Shown here: positions 50,103 through 58,290 of the stretch, piece after piece
How positions within the stretch are numbered: position 1 is the stretch's first letter
Layout: the number at the start of each line of letters is the position of its first letter
NCBI GenBank assembly: GCA_037446605.1
Contig: JBBIIE010000003.1
Coordinates: forward strand, 1-64,000
Direction: 5' to 3'
Source of the DNA: JANXAZ01 sp037446605
GTDB taxonomy: Bacteria > Pseudomonadota > Alphaproteobacteria > Geminicoccales > Geminicoccaceae
Length of the DNA: 64,000 nt
Made by a program: the position numbers and the translations under genes
Notes under the pieces: model-generated
Told to the model about the DNA's origin: nothing
Seen by the model: the letters and a program-made list of their open reading frames with translations, nothing else
The model's database searches: none

Positions 50103-52130
50103 GTGCGCCTCGGGCTGGCCCTGCGATCGACGGAGCTCGTCAGTCGAGCCCTGGACGGGCTCGCGATGGCGCTCGTCGCCGGCTTGTCGTTCCTGCTCCT
50201 GCTCTATGTCGGGCACGGCGAGGCGCAGCGCAGCTTCGAGCGGTTCCATCTCGACAAGCTGGCGGCGCAGGGTCGGATGCTGCAGGGCGCCATCGAGAGC
50301 TACCTGCGCCGCGACCTGCCCCTCTCACAGTATGTCGGGTTCCGCGCTCGGGCCGAGCGGTTGCGTGCCTCGGACGAGCAGCTCCTGGCGCTCGCCGTCT
50401 TCGCTGCCGACGGCACCCCCCTGTTCACCAGCGGGGACACGGGCATCGGCCTCATCCCGACGACACCCCAGACGAGCCGGACCCAGGTCGGCACCGGCGA
50501 GGTGCACAAGGACGATCGCCATCTGCAGCTCGTGCTGCCGCTCGCCAACCGCTACGAGCGGGTCGGCAGCCTCGCCCTCACGGTCGGCCGGGCGACCATC
50601 GACCAGGAGGTGACCAGTCATTTCGTCCCGCTGCTCTACCTGGCGGCGGGGCTCTCCTTGCTGTTCGCGCTCGTCGTCGGCTCGGCGCGGGGCTGGCTCG
50701 CCCGCCAGCGCCTGCCCTGGCTGCCGATCCTCTACGCGAGCCTGTTCATGGTGATGGCCGGAGCGGTCATCACCGCGATGATCCAGCTCTACAGCCGAGG
50801 TGTGCAGCTCGAGGTCAAGGCGCTCGCCGATTCGCTCGGCCAGCGGATGACCGAGATCATGGGCTTCCACCTCGACCTGCAGCAGTTGCAGGGGCTCGAC
50901 CGCGCCTTCGGCGAGTACCGCCGGCTGAACCCCGACATCGGTGCGGTGGCCCTGCTCGTCGACGGTCGGATCACCATCCACACCGACCCCTTCATGGTGG
51001 GGCGACCGTGGAGCAGCGATGCCTCGACCTACGAGTACCGGGTCGACGTGACGCCACCCGGCGGCACGCAGCGGGTGGATGTCGCGGTGACCCTGCCGGA
51101 GGACATCGTCTACGGGCGAATCCTGCGCAACGCCAAGAACTTCCTGGCGCTGTTCGTGGCCTCGGCGTTCCTCGCCAACCTGTTCCTGCAGTTTGCCGGG
51201 ACGCTCCGTCGCGAGGATCGGCCGATCGCGAGCCCGGGCGGCGACCGGGCCCTCGCCCTGGTCAAGCCGGTCTTCTACGTGGCGATGTGCATCGAGCATC
51301 TGATCTACCCGTTCCTGCCGCAGCACATCCACTCCGAGCTCGCCGCGGCCGGCCTCCCCGAGGGTCTGGCCGGCCTCGTGGTCACGACCTATTACCTCCT
51401 CTTCGCGCTCACCCTGGTGCCGGCGGGCCATCTGACCCGGCGGTTCGGCTCGCGTCGGCCGATGACCATCGGCCTGCTGCTGACCGCCGCGGGGCTGCTC
51501 GCCCTGCTCCTGCCCGGGGGCCTCCTGCCGCTCCTGCTCGGTCGCGCCTGCGCCGGCATCGGCCAGGGGCTGCTGCTGATCGGTGTGCAATCCTACATCC
51601 TCGCGGTCGCCGCGCCCGAGCGCAGGACCCAGGGGGCCACGATCATCGTGTTCGGCTTCCAGGGCGGCATGATCGCGGGCATGGCGATCGGCTCGCTGCT
51701 GGTCATCAATCTCGGCCCCGGGGGCGTGTTCACGCTCGGGGCCGGCGCCGCGGTGCTGACCGCCCTCTACGCCTCGGTCGTGATTCCCGCGGAGGCGAGC
51801 CGCGCCCGCATCGAGGGAGAGCTGGCCGGCACCCTGGGTCAACTGCGCCGGGAGCTCCTCCTGGCGCTACGCAGCCGCAGCCTGCTCGCGACCATCGGGC
51901 TCGTCGGCCTTCCGGCCAAGGCCGTGCTGACCGGTGTGATCGTCTTCGCCCTGCCGCTGCTCATGACCGAGCAGGGATATCGGCAGGAGGACATCGGCCA
52001 GATGCTGATGATCTATGCCGGTGGCGTGATCGTGGCGAGCGGTGCCATCGCCCGCCTCGTCGACCGCACCGGTCGGACCGGTCTCGTGTTGGGCTTGGGG
52101 GGGTGTCGAGTGGTCTCGGCCTCCTCCTGA
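50103..52130 (+). CDS. Sensor-MFS membrane protein, 5' part, ending at a frameshift
   Basis: 675 residues as read. A membrane segment near 20-37 precedes an extracytoplasmic sensor-like domain (about 40-170). More membrane segments follow, then a second sensor-like stretch (about 230-350), and from about 395 a Major Facilitator domain (AGHLTRRFGSRRPMTIGLL). The frame ends early in RVVSASS after a run of seven G (52097-52103), while the MFS domain continues in the -1 frame. The intact protein would have about 960 residues. The start GTG at 50103 has no strong ribosome site and may be coupled to the ATP-grasp remnant. Confidence 0.75.
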   Translation: MRLGLALRSTELVSRALDGLAMALVAGLSFLLLLYVGHGEAQRSFERFHLDKLAAQGRMLQGAIESYLRRDLPLSQYVGFRARAERLRASDEQLLALAVFAADGTPLFTSGDTGIGLIPTTPQTSRTQVGTGEVHKDDRHLQLVLPLANRYERVGSLALTVGRATIDQEVTSHFVPLLYLAAGLSLLFALVVGSARGWLARQRLPWLPILYASLFMVMAGAVITAMIQLYSRGVQLEVKALADSLGQRMTEIMGFHLDLQQLQGLDRAFGEYRRLNPDIGAVALLVDGRITIHTDPFMVGRPWSSDASTYEYRVDVTPPGGTQRVDVAVTLPEDIVYGRILRNAKNFLALFVASAFLANLFLQFAGTLRREDRPIASPGGDRALALVKPVFYVAMCIEHLIYPFLPQHIHSELAAAGLPEGLAGLVVTTYYLLFALTLVPAGHLTRRFGSRRPMTIGLLLTAAGLLALLLPGGLLPLLLGRACAGIGQGLLLIGVQSYILAVAAPERRTQGATIIVFGFQGGMIAGMAIGSLLVINLGPGGVFTLGAGAAVLTALYASVVIPAEASRARIEGELAGTLGQLRRELLLALRSRSLLATIGLVGLPAKAVLTGVIVFALPLLMTEQGYRQEDIGQMLMIYAGGVIVASGAIARLVDRTGRTGLVLGLGGCRVVSASS

Positions 52131-52987
52131 TCGCCTTCGTCGATTCCGACTCCCTCGGGCACGGCAGCTACGCCGGCGTGTTGCAGGTCGTGCTGATGGG
52201 GCTCGGGATCCTGATCGTGGGTGCGGCGCACGGCCTGATCAACGCACCGATCGTCACCCACGTGGCGGAGCTCGGGTTGGCCAAGCGGATCGGCGCCGGA
52301 GCGGCCACTGCCGCCTACCGCTTCCTCGAGCGGGGCGGCCACGTGGCCGGGCCCCTTCTGGTTGGCCAGCTCATCCTGCTGGCCGGGCAGATCGGCGTCA
52401 CCCTGCAATGGATCGGTACGGCCGTGGCGATCCTGGGGCTGGCCTTTCTCGGGTTGCAGCGACGTCACGCGGCCGATGCGGCCGCGGAGCGGCGAGGATC
52501 CGAGCTGCTGGCTCTCCATCTCGATCCTCCCGACCTCGCGCTCCTGCTCGTGGTCGGCGAGGAGGAGCCCGCCCAGCCGGTCCGCCCCGGCCGCATGCTC
52601 CGGGTGGCCGGACCGCCCCGCGCCACCCCCGAGGATCCGGGCCGGGTGCACCGTCTGCGCGCGTTCCTCGCACCCCTTCTCGCCACCGTCCCGCCCGGCA
52701 CCCGCCTGCGGCTGGTCGGTTGCGGGGATCCCGCCTCCTATCGGACGGCCCTCGCCGACGCGGCGGGGGTCGAGTTGCGCTGCGTACCGAATGCCGCGGC
52801 CTGGCTCGCGGAGCTGCGGCCCCTCCTCGTGCGCGGGACCGCCACTGGCGGGCGCCCCGCTGCCGAGCTCGCCCGGGCCCTCGCCGATCACGGGCGGCGC
52901 CGGTCCGGGCCGGATCGACCGTTCGTCTGGATCCGCTCGTCCGCGGCCGGGCCGCATGCGGAGCTCGAGCCGGCATCGGCCACCTGA
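52103..52987 (+). CDS. Sensor-MFS protein, 3' part in the shifted frame
   Basis: Continues the MFS domain from VSSGLGLLLIAFVDSD, with INAPIVTHVAELGLAKRIGA, further membrane segments up to about residue 120, and a soluble C-terminal domain of about 170 residues with no recognised motif. The GTG at 52103 is the first codon after the G7 run, but real independent translation is unlikely. This is more probably the second half of one protein, joined by ribosomal or transcriptional slippage, or split by an error. The ABC-binding protein gene follows 46 bases later. Confidence 0.65.
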   Translation: MSSGLGLLLIAFVDSDSLGHGSYAGVLQVVLMGLGILIVGAAHGLINAPIVTHVAELGLAKRIGAGAATAAYRFLERGGHVAGPLLVGQLILLAGQIGVTLQWIGTAVAILGLAFLGLQRRHAADAAAERRGSELLALHLDPPDLALLLVVGEEEPAQPVRPGRMLRVAGPPRATPEDPGRVHRLRAFLAPLLATVPPGTRLRLVGCGDPASYRTALADAAGVELRCVPNAAAWLAELRPLLVRGTATGGRPAAELARALADHGRRRSGPDRPFVWIRSSAAGPHAELEPASAT

Positions 52988-53033
52988 CCACCCATCGGCG
53001 GCGTGTCGCGCCGCCGCAACGGAGCCTTTCCGG

Positions 53034-54257
53034 ATGCCCGAGACACCACCGCTCACGATCGACCGTCGCCGCCTCGCTTCCTGGACCGCGGCGAGCCTGG
53101 CTCTGTTCGTCCTGCCGCCCGCCGCCTCGGGCGCCGTCCCGCCGCTCGCCCTCGCCAGCTGGTTCAAGGTCGACGAGGCGCGCTCGGCGGACTGGCGGGT
53201 GGAGCCGGTCGAGGGAGACCCGCTCCAGGCGATGGTCCGCCGCGTCAAGCCGGGATCCGGCCCGCTCCGTCGGCTTCTCGTCCTGTACCCGCGCCCCTCC
53301 CCGGCCTACGACGTGGCGATCAGCAAGATCCTCGAGGTGTTCGGCGCCAAGAACCTCAACCTCGAGCTCCTGGCCTTCAACTTCCAAGGTGACGACGGGC
53401 GCGGTGCCGCTGCCCTGCAGATGGTCGAGGACGGTCCTGTCGACCTCGTCCTGTCGATGGGCTCCGAATCGACCGCCTGGCTCCATCAGTACTATCGCAA
53501 GGGCGCGGTCCCCGTGGTCACGGTGTGCTCGAAGGATCCCGTCGCGCTCGGTCAGATCCCCGGCTACGAGGAGGGCAGCGGGACCAACTTCGCCTTCACC
53601 TCGCTCAACATGCCGATCGACGTCCAGCTCGCCTATCTCCAGGATTTCAGACCGGGCCTGCGCAACCTCGGGATCCTGGTCGACGGCAAGAACATCAGCG
53701 CCGTGCGCACCCAGGCCAAGCCGATGCAGCAGGCGGCGGCGGCCCAGGGCATCACGGTCCAGTACCTCGCCGTCCAGAACCCGGCCAAGGCCAAGGAGGA
53801 GCTCGCCAAGCTCGTCGGCGAGGCGACCGCGCAGATGCAGGCGAGCGATCCGGGGCTCGAGCGCAGCCTGTTCTGGATCACCGGCAGCACCGCGGTGTTC
53901 AAGGAGATCGCGACGATCAACGCGCATGCCGGTCGCGTCCCGGTGGTGAGTGCCGTGCCTGAGGTCGTCCAGGAGGGTGACGACAGCGCCGTTCTCTCGA
54001 TCGGCATCAGTTTCGAGAGCAACGCCAACCTGGCGGCCATCTACGCCGTCGACATCCTCGCCGGACGAACCACGCCCGGCAAGCTCAAGGTGGGGATCGT
54101 CTCGCCACCCGACATCGCCATCAACTTCCGGAGGGCACGGCAGATCGGCCTGGACGTGCCGATCAGCTTCTTCGAGAGCGCCAACTACATCTACGATTAC
54201 GACGGTCGGTTGGTGCGCCGGCTGGGCGAGCCGGTCGCGACCACGCCGCTCCGCTGA
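53034..54257 (+). CDS. ABC transporter substrate-binding protein (PF04392 type)
   Basis: A 407-residue exported binding protein. The signal region is RRRLASWTAASLALFVLPPAASG. The mature part has alternating alpha/beta segments typical of the ABC_sub_bind family, such as LVLYPRPSPAYDVAISKILEVFG (in part), VDLVLSMGSESTAWL and NLAAIYAVDILAGRTTPGKL. No permease or ATPase gene is adjacent; the neighbours are the sensor-MFS gene and the ATP-grasp remnant, so the ligand and partner are unclear. The ATG at 53034 has GGAG upstream. Confidence 0.85.
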   Translation: MPETPPLTIDRRRLASWTAASLALFVLPPAASGAVPPLALASWFKVDEARSADWRVEPVEGDPLQAMVRRVKPGSGPLRRLLVLYPRPSPAYDVAISKILEVFGAKNLNLELLAFNFQGDDGRGAAALQMVEDGPVDLVLSMGSESTAWLHQYYRKGAVPVVTVCSKDPVALGQIPGYEEGSGTNFAFTSLNMPIDVQLAYLQDFRPGLRNLGILVDGKNISAVRTQAKPMQQAAAAQGITVQYLAVQNPAKAKEELAKLVGEATAQMQASDPGLERSLFWITGSTAVFKEIATINAHAGRVPVVSAVPEVVQEGDDSAVLSIGISFESNANLAAIYAVDILAGRTTPGKLKVGIVSPPDIAINFRRARQIGLDVPISFFESANYIYDYDGRLVRRLGEPVATTPLR

Positions 54258-54273
54258 GGAGGGTCCCGGGAGA

Positions 54274-54307
54274 GGTCGGTCGGACCCGGTTCCCGCCGGG
54301 GCCGACC
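54274..54307. terminator. Hairpin between convergent genes
   Basis: GGTCGG (54274-54279) with CCGACC (54302-54307), and inside it CCCGG with CCGGG, form a stacked hairpin in the 53-base gap between the convergent ABC-binding and glycosyltransferase genes. Confidence 0.4.
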
Positions 54308-54310
54308 GCC

Positions 54311-55267
54311 TCACTCGACGATGCGGTCGACCTTGTAGTCCTTGGTCTCGCGCGCCCAGGCGAAGGTCACGAGCTCGCCGATCAGGCCGACCGCGACGAT
54401 CTGGATCCCGAGCACCACGAGCAGGGTCGAAAGGATCAGCGCCGGCCGGTCACCCAGGGGCACGCCGAGCGCCAGCCGCTCGAACACGAGCCAGGCGGTG
54501 GCGAGCCCGCCCAGGGCGAGCGTCAGGAAGCCGAAGCCGCCGAAGAAGCGGAACGGCTTCCTGAGGAACTTCAACAGGAAGAACAGGCTCACGACGTCGA
54601 GCGCGAGGCTCGGCCAGGCGCCGGCCCGGGCCAGTCCCGGCCCGGCCCGGCCGGGTGCCGGAGCCGGCAGCTCCTCGACCGTGAAGCCCTGCGCCTGGGC
54701 GATCAGCGGCAGGAACCGGTGCTGGTTGCCGTAGAGACCGAGCTCCGCCGCGACCCGCGCCCGCATCGCCCGGATCGGGCTCCGGACGTCCTCGAGACGG
54801 CTCTGCAGCAGGAGCTCGAGCAGCCGCTCGAGCTTGCCGCGACCAGCGTGGCCGGGCACCCGCCGGGCGAGCGTGACGATGTCCACACCGGAGGCCTCGA
54901 GCGTGCGCACGAGCCGCGGCAGCTCGGCCGGGTCGACCTCGAGCTCGGCCGGCAGCGTCAGCACCACGGCGCCGGTGGCGTGGCGCAGGCCGACGGTCAG
55001 CGCCGCCGCCTCGCCCATCGATCGGGCGAAGGTCAGGATCTCGATCCGGCCGTCCTGCCGACGCAGCGCCTTCAACGTCTCGAGCGTCGACCGCCACGGC
55101 CCGTCGACCACGTAGATCAGCTCGCAGCGTCGGCCGAGCGGGGCCAAGCCGCGGCGCAGCCGGGCGTGCAGCTCGGCGATCCCGGGCAGCTCCCCGAGCA
55201 CCGGCACGACGACGGACAGCTCGGCCGTGGCGGCGGCGAGATGGGCGATCCCGAGCTCGGCGGTCAT
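54311..55267 (-). CDS. Family 2 glycosyltransferase with C-terminal membrane segments
   Basis: A 318-residue GT2. The nucleotide-sugar fold starts LSVVVPVLGELPGIAELH, with CELIYVVDGPWRSTLETL and LPAELEVDPAELPRLV in place of the usual DxD region. Two hydrophobic segments end the protein (LGGLATAWLVFERLAL and STLLVVLGIQIVAVGLIGEL in part). It resembles dolichol-phosphate-mannose-type transferases; the usual DADLQ motif is altered, so activity is uncertain. The ATG at 55267 has only a weak ribosome site. A second GT2 gene lies directly upstream. Confidence 0.85.
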   Translation of the reverse strand: MTAELGIAHLAAATAELSVVVPVLGELPGIAELHARLRRGLAPLGRRCELIYVVDGPWRSTLETLKALRRQDGRIEILTFARSMGEAAALTVGLRHATGAVVLTLPAELEVDPAELPRLVRTLEASGVDIVTLARRVPGHAGRGKLERLLELLLQSRLEDVRSPIRAMRARVAAELGLYGNQHRFLPLIAQAQGFTVEELPAPAPGRAGPGLARAGAWPSLALDVVSLFFLLKFLRKPFRFFGGFGFLTLALGGLATAWLVFERLALGVPLGDRPALILSTLLVVLGIQIVAVGLIGELVTFAWARETKDYKVDRIVE

Positions 55268-55287
55268 GGGGTGGATCCGACTGGCTG

Positions 55288-56232
55288 TCAGGGCGAGGGG
55301 GAGGCACCGACCGGCCGGGCGGCGAGCAGGCGGAAGCGCTCGAACCGCGGCGCACGGGCGCTGTGCAGGAGGTAGCTCAGGAAGCCGAGGAACAGGAGGA
55401 AGGCGGCGAGCGCGCCGCTGAGCATGACCACCCCCTGGAAGGCGACCCCGGGCTCGGCCCGGGTCAGCACGAACAGCCCGGCGGCGAGGCAGCCGGCGGC
55501 CGCGGCGAGCCCACCGGTGCCGAGCAGCCACCGCATCGGGCGGCGGGCGAAGTCGAGGATGGTCGCGATCACCACGAGGTCGACGAGCACCTTGTAGATG
55601 CGCGAGAAGCCGTACTTCGAGCGGCCGAAGCGGCGCGGATGGTGGCGCACCTCGAGCTCGGCGATCCGGGCGCCGGCGAGGCTGGCCATGGCCGGGATGA
55701 AACGGTGCATCTCGGCATAGAGGGGGATCGCCTTGATGAGATCGGCCCGGTAGGCCTTCAAGGAGCAGCCATTGTCCTTGATCGGCACGCCGGTGATCCA
55801 GCCGATCAGCCGGTTGGCGACCTTGGACGGCAACACCCGCGACCAGTGGTCCTTGCGCGCCTTGCGCCAGCCGACCACCAGATCGAAGCCCTTGTCGATC
55901 TCGGCCAGGAAGCGGGGAATGTCGCGCGGGTCGTTCTGCAGGTCGCCGTCCAGGGTGACCAGGACGCGGCCGCGGGCGTGCTCGATGCCGGCCGCCATGG
56001 CCGCCGTCTGGCCGTAGTTGCGGCGCAGCTTCAGGAGCCGCAGCGCCGGCTTGCCGTCACGCGGCAGCTCGAGGGCGCGGGCGAAGGTGGCGTCGCTGGA
56101 GCCGTCGTCGACCAGGAGCAGCTCGATGGCGAGCGGCAGCGGGGCGAGCGCGGCGGCGATCGCCTCGACCAGCGGACGAACATTGTCCTCCTCGTTGTAG
56201 AGGGGGACGATGATCGAGAGATCGGGGGTCAT
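55288..56232 (-). CDS. Family 2 glycosyltransferase (polyprenyl-phosphate type)
   Basis: A 314-residue enzyme. Motifs are LSIIVPLYNEEDNVRPLVEAI (in part), LLLVDDGSSDAT, the metal-binding VTLDGDLQNDPRDIP and GCSLKAYRADLIKAIPLY. Two C-terminal membrane segments are present. It would transfer a sugar to polyprenyl phosphate at the inner membrane. The start at 56232 is chosen by family alignment; an ATG at 56244 is also in frame. It lies 21 bases before the second GT2, so they are probably one operon. Confidence 0.9.
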   Translation of the reverse strand: MTPDLSIIVPLYNEEDNVRPLVEAIAAALAPLPLAIELLLVDDGSSDATFARALELPRDGKPALRLLKLRRNYGQTAAMAAGIEHARGRVLVTLDGDLQNDPRDIPRFLAEIDKGFDLVVGWRKARKDHWSRVLPSKVANRLIGWITGVPIKDNGCSLKAYRADLIKAIPLYAEMHRFIPAMASLAGARIAELEVRHHPRRFGRSKYGFSRIYKVLVDLVVIATILDFARRPMRWLLGTGGLAAAAGCLAAGLFVLTRAEPGVAFQGVVMLSGALAAFLLFLGFLSYLLHSARAPRFERFRLLAARPVGASPSP

Positions 56233-56244
56233 CACCGCGAGCAT

Positions 56245-56662
56245 CCACGATTCCGCGCATCTCGGGAAGGTCGCCGCCGGACGGGCATGCGGTACGCCGA
56301 TATGATCGAGGCGCCGTCGTGTCCCGACCGCCGCAACCCCTCCCACGGCAGCCTCGCGGAACCGGCGCGCGGCCGCACCGGCCGAACCGGTCGCCGTCGG
56401 CCGGCCCGAGCGACGAGGGAGGCGGCTCCTGACCGAAACGTGACAAATCCGCAACGTTCACAGTTGCATTCAAGTCACGGATCGGCTCCCGTCAATAGGG
56501 GTCAGACACCATCCGGTACGGGCATGTCGCTTCACGTCCAGACTGTTGCAGAACCTCGACGATTCGCTTAGGAACGGGCTGTCGGCTCGACGCCGGGTCG
56601 ATGATGTCGGCGTCGCTCGGGACTTGCCCGCCCGGGTCGGAAAGAAGACGGAGGAGAACGGC
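56245..56662. other. 418-base intergenic region
   Basis: Between the divergent GT2 and DUF882 genes. The first half is very GC-rich, the second has mixed composition and includes AGGGGTCAGACACC at about 56496-56509, which resembles a half of a REP-type palindrome but lacks a partner. No gene is supported. Confidence 0.35.
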
Positions 56663-57337
56663 ATGCCGGAACTGCCCGTGAGCTCCCGCCGGCGCTTCCT
56701 TCTCGGGCTGACGGCAGGCCTCCCGCTCCTGTCGCTCGGCTGGCGGGCGGCGCTCGCCGCGGTGCCGGTCCGGCAGATCGCGTTCCACCATCGCCATACC
56801 GGGGAGGCGCTCCGGACGGTGTACTTCGCCGACGGGCACTATCTCGACGAGGGGCTGCGCTCGATCAACCGGCTCCTGCGCGACTGGCGGACCGACGAGA
56901 TCGTGGAGATCGACCCGCAGGTCCTCGACATCGCCTACGTGCTGCAGCAGAAGCTCGGCCTGGAGGGCCCGCTCGAGGTGCTCTCGGGCTACCGCTCACC
57001 GGAGACCAACGCGATGCTGCGCCGCCGCTCGCGTGCCGTCGCCCGCAACAGCCTGCACATGTACGGCATGGCTGTCGACCTGCGCTTCCCGGGCGTGCCG
57101 CTGGCGGCCGCGCACCGGGCGGCGCTCGCGCTCCAGGGTGGCGGCGTCGGCTACTATCCCGGCGCCGACTTCATCCATCTCGACAGCGGCCCGGTCCGTT
57201 CCTGGACCCAGCTCGGCCGCGTGCAGAGCGGGCGCGACGGCGGCGTGCCGCGCGGCCGGGCGCAGAGCCGCCGCGCCCAGGCGCGGCGCAGCCGGCTGGC
57301 GCGGCTCAAGGGGCGGCTCGCGACCGCCCGCCGCTGA
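56663..57337 (+). CDS. DUF882/YcbK-like M15 peptidase, Tat-exported
   Basis: A 224-residue periplasmic protein. The Tat signal is SSRRRFLLGLTAGLPLLSLG. The M15A/DUF882 core has LEVLSGYRSPETNAMLRR near 118, ARNSLHMYGMAVDLRFPG near 140 with the metal His and Asp, and DFIHLDSGPVRSW near 175. Members act on peptidoglycan cross-bridges or the cell wall. GGAGGAG precedes the ATG at 56663. The last 40 residues are rich in Arg and probably unstructured. Confidence 0.9.
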   Translation: MPELPVSSRRRFLLGLTAGLPLLSLGWRAALAAVPVRQIAFHHRHTGEALRTVYFADGHYLDEGLRSINRLLRDWRTDEIVEIDPQVLDIAYVLQQKLGLEGPLEVLSGYRSPETNAMLRRRSRAVARNSLHMYGMAVDLRFPGVPLAAAHRAALALQGGGVGYYPGADFIHLDSGPVRSWTQLGRVQSGRDGGVPRGRAQSRRAQARRSRLARLKGRLATARR

Positions 57338-57374
57338 GCCCGGTCGGGCGCCCGCGGCGGCGCATCCGGTCGCG

Positions 57375-57403
57375 TTGACAAGCCGACCCGGCCACGTCTA
57401 AGC
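57375..57403 (+). promoter_or_regulatory. Candidate cysD promoter
   Basis: A consensus TTGACA (57375-57380) is followed after 17 bases by CTAAGC, and the cysD start lies 60 bases further on. The -10 is poor, so this is only a candidate. Confidence 0.3.
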
Positions 57404-57463
57404 GCCGCTGTCTTCCGGCCGCCGCGGCGCGACGGCCGGTCATCCGGAGGACGGCCGTCGGCC

Positions 57464-58258
57464 ATGGACCATCTCGACCAGCTCGAGGCGGAGAGCGTCT
57501 ACATCCTGCGCGAGGCCAAGGCCAAGCTCGACAAGCTCGCGATCCTCTGGTCGCTCGGCAAGGACAGCAACGTCGTCCTCTGGCTCTGCCGCAAGGCCTT
57601 CTTCGGCCACGTGCCGTTCCCGGTGATGCACATCGACACCGGCAGGAAGTTCCCCGAGATGTACGCCTTCCGCGACCGCTACGCGGTCGAGTGGGGGCTG
57701 ACCTTCCTGCGCGAGGAATGCCCGCCGCTCGAGGCGACCGACCCGACCCTGCCGCCGGCCGCCCGCTCGGCGGCACGCAAGACCCTCGGGCTCAAGGCGG
57801 CGATCGAGAAGCACGGCTTCGAGGGCCTGATCCTCGGGATCCGCCGCGACGAGGAGGCGATCCGCGCCAAGGAGCGCTACTTCAGCCCGCGTGACGAGAG
57901 CGGGCAATGGCAGCTCAAGGATCAGCCGCCCGAGTTCTGGGGTCAGTACATGACGAGCTTCCCGCAGGGGACGCACGTCCGGGTCCACCCGATCCTGCAC
58001 TGGACCGAGCTCGACATCTGGAAGTACACCCGGCGCGAAGGGATCCCGGTGATCGAGCTCTATTTCGCCAAGAACGGCAAGCGCTACCGCTCGCTCGGCG
58101 ACCAGGACATCACCTTCCCGGTCCCGAGTACGGCCGACAGTTTGGATGCGATCATCGCCGAGCTCGAAACCACGAAAGTCCCCGAGCGTGCCGGCCGGGC
58201 GATGGACCACGAGGCCGAGGACAGTTTCGAGCGCCTGCGGACCGCAGGCTACATGTGA
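57464..58258 (+). CDS. cysD: Sulfate adenylyltransferase subunit 2
   Basis: A 264-residue PP-loop enzyme that makes adenosine phosphosulfate with CysN. AILWSLGKDSNVVLWLCRKAF near 25 holds the ATP loop (usually SGGKDS, here SLGKDS). It also has PVMHIDTGRKFPEMYAFRD, ILGIRRDEEAIRAKERYFSPRD (in part) and the WTELDIWKYTRREGIPV segment. Length is slightly under that of enterobacterial CysD. The ATG at 57464 starts at the usual LDQLEAESVYILRE. It forms an operon with cysNC, 32 bases downstream. Confidence 0.95.
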   Translation: MDHLDQLEAESVYILREAKAKLDKLAILWSLGKDSNVVLWLCRKAFFGHVPFPVMHIDTGRKFPEMYAFRDRYAVEWGLTFLREECPPLEATDPTLPPAARSAARKTLGLKAAIEKHGFEGLILGIRRDEEAIRAKERYFSPRDESGQWQLKDQPPEFWGQYMTSFPQGTHVRVHPILHWTELDIWKYTRREGIPVIELYFAKNGKRYRSLGDQDITFPVPSTADSLDAIIAELETTKVPERAGRAMDHEAEDSFERLRTAGYM

Positions 58259-58290
58259 GGGCGACCGCCCTCCCGACGGACGGAACCACC

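Noticed and set aside
56496..56509. AGGGGTCAGACACC as a REP element half
   Set aside because: No inverted partner nearby and no transposase gene; a single short match is not enough.
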